Shown here: positions 1 to 5,302 of the stretch, piece by piece
Numbering within the stretch: the first letter of the stretch is position 1
How the letters are laid out: every line of letters begins with the position of its first letter
Assembly: GCA_027036655.1 (NCBI GenBank)
Contig: JALWEC010000029.1
Location: 1-5,629 of the forward strand
Source: Melioribacteraceae bacterium
GTDB lineage: Bacteria; Bacteroidota; Ignavibacteria; Ignavibacteriales; Melioribacteraceae
DNA length: 5,629 bases
Reading direction: 5' to 3'
Program-made: the position numbers and the translations under genes
Notes under the pieces: generated by a model
Told to the model about the DNA's origin: nothing
Database searches by the model: none
Seen by the model: only the letters and a program-made list of their open reading frames with translations

Positions 1-145
1 CATTTACTGTTATAAAAATAGCGAATTTCTAAATAAAGCAGTTAAACCTTGAAGGTTTTTCAATTGCGGCAGTGGAAGGAAAAACTGCCGTAAAGGATTG
101 TGTGATTAAGTCGTTTAACTTTAGGAAAAACAAAACGGAAATTTT
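1..145. other. Leader region upstream of the symporter, with two small hairpins
   Basis: No gene can be supported here; any upstream reading frame running in from the left ends by about position 52. Two inverted repeats are visible. AAACC (44-48) pairs with GGTTT (54-58) around TTGAA and is followed by two further T residues, which could be a weak terminator for a gene to the left. CGGCAGT (67-73) pairs perfectly with ACTGCCG (84-90) around a purine-rich 10-nt loop with no T tract after it, so it is not a classic terminator and could be a leader structure. No convincing promoter was identified. Confidence 0.35.
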
Positions 146-1366
146 ATGAAAAAAATTGAATTGCACTGGCAGATTTTAATCGCGCTGGGTCTCAGCGTTG
201 CGTACGGTTTGCTTTTGCCCGAGTACATAAGCTGGGTTTCGTGGATGGGAACAATTTTTCTGAACGCGCTGAAGATGGTGATAATTCCTTTGATTTTAAG
301 CTCGATAATTTCCGGAGTGGCGAATATAGGAGGCGCGGAAGATTTCGGGCGGCTCGGACTTAAAACTTTGGGCTATTATATTCTTACCAGTTTGCTCGCT
401 ATTGTTACCGGACTTTTTTTTGTAAATATAATTCATCCGGGAGTAGGCGTTCATCTCGGCACGCCGGAAGCGGTTCACGGATTGAATCAGGCGTCAAAGT
501 CTTTCGGCGATACTTTGCTGAATATCGTTCCCGCAAATATTTTCAAAGCGTTCGCTAAAGGGAATATGCTCGGAATAATTACTTTTTCAATGTTCTTCGG
601 TTTTTTTATTACGCAGACAACAAAAAAGTATCAGATTATTTTAACCGATTTTTTCAACGCATTTTTTGAAGTAATGATGAAGATAACCTCGTTCATCATT
701 AAGTTTGCTCCGTTTGGTATTTTCGGACTTGTCGCCAAAGTTGTCGCCGAGCAGACGGCAAAAGGAAATCTTGGCGAAGCCGCTTCTAGTCTCGGACTTT
801 ATATGCTTACGGTTATTCTCGCTCTATCGTTTCACGCGTTTATTACTCTTCCATCACTTCTTAAATTTATCGGTAAAGCTAATCCTTTTAAGCACGGAAA
901 AGCAATGGCAACCGCGCTGCTCACGGCTTTTTCAACTTCCTCGTCAAGCGCGACGCTTCCCCTAACAATGGAGGCCGTTGAGAAGAACGACGGCGTCTCA
1001 AATAAAATCACCAGTTTTGTCCTTCCTCTCGGGGCGACTGTCAATATGGACGGAACGGCTTTGTACGAGCTGGTCGCGGCAATGTTTATCGCGCAGGCGT
1101 ACGGATTGGACGTCCCGATTCTTCAGCAATTTCTTATGGTTTTCGCCGCGCTTCTTGCTTCTATCGGCGCCGCGGGAATACCGATGGCGGGATTGGTAAT
1201 GATGACGGTGGTTTTATCGGTTATCGGACTTCCGCTGGAAGCCGTCGGTTTGATTCTTGCCGTCGATCGAATTCTTGATATGATGCGAACAACGGTAAAC
1301 GTCTGGAGCGATTCCACGTGCGCCGTGATAATCGCAAAATCGGAAGGGGAAAAATTAAAGGTTTAG
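146..1366 (+). CDS. Dicarboxylate/amino acid:cation symporter (glutamate/aspartate type)
   Basis: Inner-membrane secondary transporter of the DAACS (GltPh/EAAT) family, expected to import glutamate or aspartate with Na+ or H+. The 406-residue length is normal for the family. The N-terminal half is a series of hydrophobic segments. The C-terminal transport core is intact: a serine-rich HP1 tip at residues 263-268 followed by ATLP, the TM7 motif NMDGT at 300-304, the HP2 loop ASIGAAGIPMAG at 338-349, and TM8 with D374, D378, R381, T382, N385 and D389. Matched to GltPh by motif these are D390, D394, R397, T398, N401 and D405. The retained Arg (R381) that pairs with the substrate side-chain carboxylate argues for an acidic amino acid rather than serine/threonine or neutral substrates. 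The start has only a weak ribosome site (ACGGAA, 6 nt away). The gene appears to be monocistronic and, by eye, is GC-richer than the operon that follows. Na+ versus H+ coupling cannot be decided by reading. Confidence 0.93.
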   Translation: MKKIELHWQILIALGLSVAYGLLLPEYISWVSWMGTIFLNALKMVIIPLILSSIISGVANIGGAEDFGRLGLKTLGYYILTSLLAIVTGLFFVNIIHPGVGVHLGTPEAVHGLNQASKSFGDTLLNIVPANIFKAFAKGNMLGIITFSMFFGFFITQTTKKYQIILTDFFNAFFEVMMKITSFIIKFAPFGIFGLVAKVVAEQTAKGNLGEAASSLGLYMLTVILALSFHAFITLPSLLKFIGKANPFKHGKAMATALLTAFSTSSSSATLPLTMEAVEKNDGVSNKITSFVLPLGATVNMDGTALYELVAAMFIAQAYGLDVPILQQFLMVFAALLASIGAAGIPMAGLVMMTVVLSVIGLPLEAVGLILAVDRILDMMRTTVNVWSDSTCAVIIAKSEGEKLKV

Positions 1367-1458
1367 CTTTTTATAATTCGGCAAAACCAAATATTAATAT
1401 GGAATTGTCATTAGAATTTTCTCTATCAACAGTTTCGTCCCCTACTACTTAGTCAATC

Positions 1459-1499
1459 TGACACTCCGCCGAAAGCGGATACTTACGGCAATTCTGTCA
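1459..1499. repeat. Nested inverted repeat (TCCGC/GCGGA within TGACA/TGTCA)
   Basis: TCCGC (1465-1469) pairs with GCGGA (1475-1479) around the 5-nt loop CGAAA. An outer TGACA (1459-1463) can pair with TGTCA (1495-1499). There is no T tract immediately after, so an intrinsic terminator is unlikely. It could be a remnant of a dispersed element or a structured RNA; nothing in the window decides this. Confidence 0.45.
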
Positions 1500-1525
1500 A
1501 CTTAATAAAATAATCATACTCGTTA

Positions 1526-1547
1526 ACCCACTGATTCATCAGTGGGT
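1526..1547. repeat. REP-like palindrome A, TTCA loop
   Basis: ACCCACTGAT (1526-1535) and ATCAGTGGGT (1538-1547) are perfect reverse complements around TC, equivalent to an 8-bp stem (ACCCACTG core) closing GA-TTCA-TC. The flanks are TTA on the left and AAA on the right. The form, a compact GC-rich stem starting ACC and ending GGT in AT-rich surroundings, resembles REP palindromes moved by RAYT or IS200/IS605-type Y1 transposases. That link is inference, as no transposase is present here. Confidence 0.7.
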
Positions 1548-1568
1548 AAAAGGGTACTATAATTACTG

Positions 1569-1623
1569 TAACCGGTTCACCGGTTTATGCGACATAGAGT
1601 TAAGTAAACCGGTAAACCGGTTA
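1569..1623. repeat. Inverted pair of 19-bp palindromes (B and B')
   Basis: TAACCGGTTCACCGGTTTA at 1569-1587 recurs in reverse complement at 1605-1623 with one mismatch out of 19, separated by 17 nt. Each half is itself a palindrome: AACCGGT/ACCGGTT around TC (1570-1585) and AACCGGT/ACCGGTT around AA (1607-1622). The DNA or RNA can therefore fold either as two small hairpins or as one long 19-bp stem. A further GAGTT (1597-1601) / AACTC (1624-1628) pairing is possible. The right half is followed at 1631-1637 by a run of T residues, so in RNA the long stem could act as a terminator on the plus strand, though the T run starts 7 nt after the stem. Confidence 0.7.
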
Positions 1624-1643
1624 AACTCCATTTTTTTATATTC

Positions 1644-1670
1644 TAACCCCATTGCTGAAGCAATGGGTTA
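1644..1670. repeat. REP-like palindrome C, TGAA/TTCA loop
   Basis: CCCATTGCT (1648-1656) pairs with AGCAATGGG (1659-1667) around GA. After a single bulged C (1647), TAA (1644-1646) pairs with TTA (1668-1670). On the minus strand the loop reads GC-TTCA-GC, matching the TTCA loop of palindromes A and B although the stem sequence differs. Confidence 0.7.
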
Positions 1671-1726
1671 ATAAGAACTTTTTTAGGTAACATTTTTCTT
1701 CTTTCTTCATCTATTATATTGAAAGC

Positions 1727-2251
1727 ATGAAACTTAGTGAAAATGAAAAAATATTGTTATTCGGAAAATATTACGAAGCGTTGAAATCCGGCGTTTATAA
1801 CTATGCGGTTAAAATGTTGTCGGATAAGGAAACAGCCTCCGACGTTATGCAGAATGTTTTCGTGAAGTTCTTTGAACATATTGAAAACATTAGGGAAGAA
1901 GAGAAAATTAAGGTTTGGATTTTCAAGTCGGCGAGGAATGAAATATACGGGATATACAGAAAATCGGGTAACTCGATTTTCTCGAAACTTGATAAAACTG
2001 CAATCGAGAATATTTCCGTCGGCGGTTTTCCACATGAAAAAGTTGAAGCAGCCGAGTTAGCAAATATTTTGTTAGACGAAGTAAATAAATTATCTGAGAC
2101 AAGTCGAGAAGTTATTTTGCTTCGGGAGTACGCTTTCCTCAGTTATAACGAAATTGCCGAAATTACAGGCGTTGAAATCAACGTTGTAAAAAGCAGACTT
2201 CACAAAGCAAGAAAAAAATTAATTGACAAAATTTCAAAGTTATATAGATGA
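1727..2251 (+). CDS. ECF-type RNA polymerase sigma factor
   Basis: Small extracytoplasmic-function sigma factor that would direct RNA polymerase to a specific set of promoters. It has 174 residues, typical of the group. Region 2 spans about residues 12-80, including the DVMQNVFVKFFEH segment (39-51) and the VWIFKSARNEIYGIYRK stretch (63-79) that corresponds to the core-binding and -10-recognition helices. A short linker follows, then region 4 at about 111-170, with the helix-turn-helix from LSYNEIAEITG to VVKSRLHKARKKL recognising the -35 box. No extra domain is present. The ATG at 1727 is the only plausible start: an in-frame stop lies at 1688-1690 and no other ATG intervenes. There is no real Shine-Dalgarno before it. 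It heads a three-gene operon, with 7 nt to the next gene, which encodes a membrane protein likely to be its anti-sigma factor. Subgroup and target promoters cannot be told from the sequence alone. Confidence 0.93.
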   Translation: MKLSENEKILLFGKYYEALKSGVYNYAVKMLSDKETASDVMQNVFVKFFEHIENIREEEKIKVWIFKSARNEIYGIYRKSGNSIFSKLDKTAIENISVGGFPHEKVEAAELANILLDEVNKLSETSREVILLREYAFLSYNEIAEITGVEINVVKSRLHKARKKLIDKISKLYR

Positions 2252-2258
2252 GTAAAAA

Positions 2259-2720
2259 ATGGAAAAGGAACAAATATATAATTTGATTGACGCTTTTTTT
2301 CACGATGAATTGAGCAAAACCGAAGAGAGCATTTTATTTACCGTACTGAGCGAGAACAACGAAGGCAAGGAATATTTTAAGGAAATGCTGAAATTTAGCG
2401 AAGTGGTAAAATTAACATCTGATGAAGTCCCTGAAAATCTTGATAGAGAGATACTTATCAGAACGGTAAAGTTCTCAACAAAAAAGAAAAGAACTAAATA
2501 TCAACTTTCTTATCTCTTTGCTTTTTTGATTGCGGTTCTCTTTATTTTCGCTTCGTTTTTCTTTTATCAGAAGTTACAAGATTATAATCGGGAAATAAAA
2601 GAGGTTCATAAGATTGTTGATTACCAAAATAAAGTAATAAGTTTATTTATCAACAGCCTGCCGGCGGCTCGGGTAAATGAAACGCTTCAGAATGAAATAA
2701 TTATCAAAAAAAATCTGTAA
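2259..2720 (+). CDS. Single-pass membrane protein, probable anti-sigma factor
   Basis: A 153-residue protein with a soluble N-terminal part (1-80), one transmembrane helix (about 82-103, YLFAFLIAVLFIFASFFF) preceded by a strongly basic KKKRTK stretch, and a short helical tail (104-153) predicted to be periplasmic. The basic flank puts the N-terminus in the cytoplasm by the positive-inside rule. The N-terminal segment LIDAFFHDELSKTEESILFTVL has the layout of the anti-sigma helical domain often found next to ECF sigma genes, but it contains no Cys and only one His there, so it is not a zinc-binding HxxxCxxC (ZAS) type. The call rests mainly on position, 7 nt downstream of the sigma gene, and on topology. 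The likely role is to hold the sigma factor at the membrane until a signal arrives. The tail is too short to be a FecR-like sensor domain. Confidence 0.68.
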   Translation: MEKEQIYNLIDAFFHDELSKTEESILFTVLSENNEGKEYFKEMLKFSEVVKLTSDEVPENLDREILIRTVKFSTKKKRTKYQLSYLFAFLIAVLFIFASFFFYQKLQDYNREIKEVHKIVDYQNKVISLFINSLPAARVNETLQNEIIIKKNL

Positions 2721-2729
2721 GAGGTTAAG

Positions 2730-3461
2730 ATGAAAAAAATAATATATTTGCTCGCGGTATTGTTAATATTCGGATGTACGGCAAAAAGGAAGCAGAGTAA
2801 AATAATTCCGAATTACGAGAAGGAGTACAACTATAGCTCGGATATTTTGACAGACCAAACTCCAATTAAAATACTGATTAAAGAGCAGACAAACGAAATA
2901 GAAAAAAATATTGCCGGATTGTTCGGAAAAGAAAAGCAAGAGTTAAATTTAAAAATGCGCCTTTTTATTAACGAAAACGGCAAACTTGATTATGTAAAGT
3001 TTCTTAAATGGTCGAACTCGTTAAAAAAGAGTAAAGTTACGCAAAGTGATATAGTGAATTTTTTGGATAAACAGATTTTTGTAAAAGTTAAATCAAACGG
3101 GAATAATATTAAATATGCTTTTGATATTTCGTTAAAACCCGAGGGCGCTATTGATGAAGATGGGTTTGCTGTTGCAGCGGAGGAAATGCCGAGTATTGTA
3201 GGAGGAATGAAATCGTTAGCTTCAAAAATTATTTATCCGGAAAAAGCGAGAAAAGAAGGAATCCAAGGACGCGTTTATATCAGAGCTTTTATTGATTCAA
3301 CCGGAAATGTTGTTAAAGCTGATGTTTTCAAGGGGATAGGGCATGGTTGTGATAAATCGGCGCTCTCGGCAGTTAAAAAGTTACATTTTATTCCGGCGGA
3401 AAATCATGGGAAAAAGGTAAATGCTCAGGTTGTGGTTCCCGTATTGTTCAGATTGAAATAG
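2730..3461 (+). CDS. TonB C-terminal-domain lipoprotein
   Basis: A 243-residue predicted lipoprotein. The signal peptide MKKIIYLLAVLLIFG is followed by Cys16; IFGC is a slightly non-canonical lipobox. Residues 153-243 form a recognisable TonB C-terminal domain: MPSIVGGM, a YPEKARKEGIQG segment (169-180), the strand VYIRAFIDSTGNV, GIGHGCDKSALSAVKKLHF (202-220), and the closing VVVPVLFRLK. There is no N-terminal membrane anchor of the TonB kind and no proline-rich spacer, so it is not a classical energy-transducing TonB. Residues 72-136 look like a second, eroded copy of the same fold (MRLFINENGKLDYVKFL ... IKYAFDISLK). A good ribosome site, GAGG at 2721-2724, lies right after the preceding stop, with a 5-nt spacer. 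Its place as the third gene after sigma and anti-sigma suggests a role in envelope signalling, but that role is inference. Confidence 0.85.
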   Translation: MKKIIYLLAVLLIFGCTAKRKQSKIIPNYEKEYNYSSDILTDQTPIKILIKEQTNEIEKNIAGLFGKEKQELNLKMRLFINENGKLDYVKFLKWSNSLKKSKVTQSDIVNFLDKQIFVKVKSNGNNIKYAFDISLKPEGAIDEDGFAVAAEEMPSIVGGMKSLASKIIYPEKARKEGIQGRVYIRAFIDSTGNVVKADVFKGIGHGCDKSALSAVKKLHFIPAENHGKKVNAQVVVPVLFRLK

Positions 3462-3467
3462 ATTAAT

Positions 3468-3630
3468 AGAAACTTTTGCACAACCTAAATTTGTCATATT
3501 GAGTTCGCCATGACGAAGGTGGAAACCGTTCGATAAATCTCTAAATTCGGTATAATTACCGGTTTTGAGATTCTTCATTTCGCTTCGCTCCATTCAGAAT
3601 GACATTTTATGAGGTTATGCAAAGTCTTCT
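3468..3630. mobile_element. Palindromic MITE-like element, copy 1 (complete)
   Basis: The left end AGAAACTTTTGCACAACCT and the reverse complement of the right end, AGAAGACTTTGCATAACCT, are imperfect terminal inverted repeats. Inside them TGTCAT (3492-3497) faces ATGACA (3599-3604), AATCTC (3536-3541) faces GAGATT (3567-3572), and CGGTA (3548-3552) faces TACCG (3557-3561), so the whole 163 bp can fold into one long irregular hairpin. The right arm contains the TTCGCTTCGCTC...AGAATGACA type of sequence that recurs widely as a dispersed repeat in many bacterial genomes. A TAAT on both sides (3464-3467 and 3630-3633, overlapping the last base) might be a target duplication but is too short to trust. 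It encodes no transposase, so movement would need one supplied in trans. A partial second copy starts at 5517. Confidence 0.72.
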
Positions 3631-3657
3631 AATAAGTGAGGAAAAATTACACAAAAT

Positions 3658-3695
3658 AAAAACCCTTTTCAAATATTTTTGAAAAGGGTTTTTTT
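3658..3695. terminator. Bidirectional intrinsic terminator
   Basis: AACCCTTTTCAAA (3661-3673) pairs perfectly with its reverse complement at 3678-3690 around the 4-nt loop TATT. Three further A-T pairs (3658-3660 with 3691-3693) extend the stem to 16 bp. On the plus strand it ends in seven T residues (3689-3695). On the minus strand the stem is followed by TTTATTTT. It sits between convergent genes, 18 bp beyond the cytochrome stop codon, and should end both that transcript and the sigma-operon transcript. Confidence 0.88.
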
Positions 3696-3713
3696 ATAAA
3701 TATTAATTAATGT

Positions 3714-5216
3714 TTATTCGTGCGTTACAACAGGCATCGGAGGCTCTAAATCAAGAACTTTCTGAGGGTCGTTTAATTCTTTAAGTCTTCTCATTCTGTA
3801 ATTGTAAATATCTTTCATTTCTCTTATGTCCTGCATAACCTGGAAAACTCCGTGCCAGTGCGCATAATCCGGGCTTCCCATTGCGGCACCTTGTCTCATT
3901 CTTCTTCCTTCGTGATGCCACATATAATAACTCAGTTTAAAGAAAGGATCGCTCCACAAATCTTTCTTGATTAATTTTTTGGCTTTTAATTCCGTAAACA
4001 TCTTCTGAGCCAAGTCTCTGTACTGATTGTAAAGGAGAACATCCTGATCAACTCTTGCGAAGTAGTTGTCGATGAATGTTGTTTTATGGCAAGCCGCGCA
4101 AGCTTGTTCCATATCTTCTCTTGCAGCGTCAGGTCCCTTTGGATTTCCGGCTTTCGGATTTCCTCTGAGAACTTTTTTGTTGTTCCACCAAGCCCAGCCG
4201 GCTGTTTCGGCTTTGCCGGTTCTCTGGAAGCTCTTAGGTGCCCACAAGTTCCATTTTAATCTTAATGAAACGTTATGAGTTGCTTTTAAGAGATTTACTC
4301 CGCTCATGTGGCAAGTAAAGCAAGTTGCGGCTCTGAGGTTTTTACCGGGAATTTGAACGCCGGTTGAGAAATCATAATCTTCTTCGTTAGTGTCGAAGAT
4401 ATGACCATGAACGCTTGATTCAAAAACTTCCTTGTCGGGATGATCGGGGCCTAAATGGCAGTTTCCGCAGGAAGCGGGTTGTCTTGCTTCGGCGGCGGAA
4501 AATTTATGCCTTGAGTGGCAAGCCAAGCAGTTACCTACTCCACCGTCGGGATAAAGCGATGCGATACCGTCATTCGGCCAAGTTGTAGCAAGAGGCTTTC
4601 CCGAATCGTCTAATTTAATTACCGTTCCATGACATTGGATACAAATATTTGAAACTGTTAAGTCGGCTTTGGAATTACCTTTGTTTAGAAGAAATTCGGG
4701 AGCAATTCCTTTCCCGCCTTTCATTCCTTCGTAGCCGTAAGCAAGTTTTGTCATCGCAACACCGTGCGGATTTTTGTTTTCCGCAAGCCATTGTGCGCCA
4801 CCTCTTGAGTGACCGGAAGCCAAATATTCTTTAACTTCTTTTTCATGGCACTGGGCGCAGGTAACCGATGAAACAGCGATCTGTACCGTCCAATTTTTTC
4901 CCGTGAACGGATGGTCCTTAAAAGCGTTAGGATAATCTTTAGGAACAACATGGCACTGTACGCAACCTACACCGGCTGTAGCGTGTTTGGAATGCTGCCA
5001 GTCGGATGTTAGCCCAGGGTCTTCATCCTTATGACAAGATAAGCATTGCTGGTTAGTTACCTGAGGATTAGGTTTAAAACTTTTCAGGGTCTTAAAGTTT
5101 TTGTTCGTATCAAGCGAACCTCCGGCAAGTGAATAGGTTGTAAAGAAAAGGGAGAATAATGCAATTAAAACAATGTTACTTTTTAGAGTATCAGAAAAGG
5201 AAAATACTTTTCTCAT
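3714..5216 (-). CDS. Octaheme cytochrome c, hydroxylamine oxidoreductase (HAO) family
   Basis: Secreted periplasmic multiheme redox enzyme of 500 residues. The signal peptide runs to about residue 31, ending SLA before GGS. Eight CxxCH heme-attachment motifs start at C58, C85, C120, C192, C230, C250, C299 and C373, matching the octaheme HAO family in number and spacing. After heme 6 comes LGPDHP, whose D258-H259 corresponds by motif to the catalytic Asp-His pair of HAO. The C-terminal signature WHHEGRRMRQGAAM ... PDYAHWHG (433-456) is also typical of HAO-like proteins. Heme 4 (C192-IQ-CH196) would be the active-site heme. No membrane helix follows the signal peptide, so the mature protein should be soluble. 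Substrate candidates are hydroxylamine (oxidised) or nitrite/hydroxylamine (reduced to ammonium); the sequence alone does not settle which. The gene stands alone, with its own Shine-Dalgarno and terminator. Confidence 0.88.
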   Translation of the reverse strand: MRKVFSFSDTLKSNIVLIALFSLFFTTYSLAGGSLDTNKNFKTLKSFKPNPQVTNQQCLSCHKDEDPGLTSDWQHSKHATAGVGCVQCHVVPKDYPNAFKDHPFTGKNWTVQIAVSSVTCAQCHEKEVKEYLASGHSRGGAQWLAENKNPHGVAMTKLAYGYEGMKGGKGIAPEFLLNKGNSKADLTVSNICIQCHGTVIKLDDSGKPLATTWPNDGIASLYPDGGVGNCLACHSRHKFSAAEARQPASCGNCHLGPDHPDKEVFESSVHGHIFDTNEEDYDFSTGVQIPGKNLRAATCFTCHMSGVNLLKATHNVSLRLKWNLWAPKSFQRTGKAETAGWAWWNNKKVLRGNPKAGNPKGPDAAREDMEQACAACHKTTFIDNYFARVDQDVLLYNQYRDLAQKMFTELKAKKLIKKDLWSDPFFKLSYYMWHHEGRRMRQGAAMGSPDYAHWHGVFQVMQDIREMKDIYNYRMRRLKELNDPQKVLDLEPPMPVVTHE

Positions 5217-5220
5217 AATG

Positions 5221-5227
5221 CCTCCTT
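5221..5227 (-). promoter_or_regulatory. Strong Shine-Dalgarno of the octaheme cytochrome gene
   Basis: On the minus strand AAGGAGG lies 4 nt before the ATG at 5216. It is the strongest ribosome site in the window, fixes the start that yields a proper signal peptide, and implies efficient translation. The neighbouring genes have weak sites or GAGG only. Confidence 0.85.
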
Positions 5228-5273
5228 ATTATATTTGGGTGATTATTTTTATCACAACAATTTATACAATAGT

Positions 5274-5302
5274 AATTTAAGAAATAATTTGTTGTCTGAC
5301 AA
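5274..5302 (-). promoter_or_regulatory. Candidate sigma-70-like promoter with overlapping palindrome
   Basis: Read on the minus strand, TTGTCA (5302-5297) and TAAATT (5279-5274) are separated by 17 nt, placing transcription start about 50 nt before the cytochrome ATG. The match is 5/6 and 4/6 to the -35 and -10 consensus, which is modest in AT-rich DNA. The -35 box is half of the perfect palindrome TTGTC-T-GACAA (5292-5302), a plausible operator. Confidence 0.3.

Larger units (their letters stand above)
1367..1726. other. 360-bp intergenic region rich in palindromes
   Basis: No open reading frame of note lies here. The left part (1367-1455) shows only AT-rich sequence and no clear T-tailed terminator for the symporter. 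From 1459 to 1670 it holds five separate inverted repeats, listed individually. The last 50 bases are pyrimidine-rich and lead into the sigma-factor gene. Confidence 0.8.

Noticed and set aside
44..58. AAACC-TTGAA-GGTTT as a further member of the TTCA-loop hairpins
   Set aside because: The minus strand does contain TTCA between ACC and GGT, but it is not centred, and the stem is only 5-7 bp of low-complexity sequence; chance is likely.
705..1199. Plus-strand reading frames of 86 and 73 residues inside the symporter gene
   Set aside because: They are out of frame within a well-supported transporter, with Arg/Ser/Leu-rich content typical of shadow frames.
1360..1388. GGTTTAGC...GCAAAACC as a terminator for the symporter
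   Set aside because: The stem has a mismatch, the loop is long, it begins inside the coding region, and no T tract follows.
1526..1670. The regular hairpins as a CRISPR array
   Set aside because: The units differ in stem sequence, spacers are irregular, and there are no direct repeats of 24-40 bp or cas genes.
2730..3461. Calling the third operon gene a true TonB
   Set aside because: It has a lipoprotein signal rather than an uncleaved membrane anchor, no proline-rich linker, and no adjacent exbB/exbD.
3381..3593. 70-residue minus-strand reading frame across the lipoprotein end and the MITE-like element
   Set aside because: It is formed from the antisense of the lipoprotein gene joined to repeat sequence, shows no family motif, and has no plausible ribosome site.
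4066..4278. 70-residue plus-strand reading frame inside the cytochrome gene
   Set aside because: Antisense shadow of a gene strongly supported by eight heme motifs.
5239..5255. GTGAT...ATCAC as a Crp or Fnr binding site
   Set aside because: The half-sites are 7 nt apart instead of the spacing those regulators need, and the site would lie downstream of the candidate transcription start.
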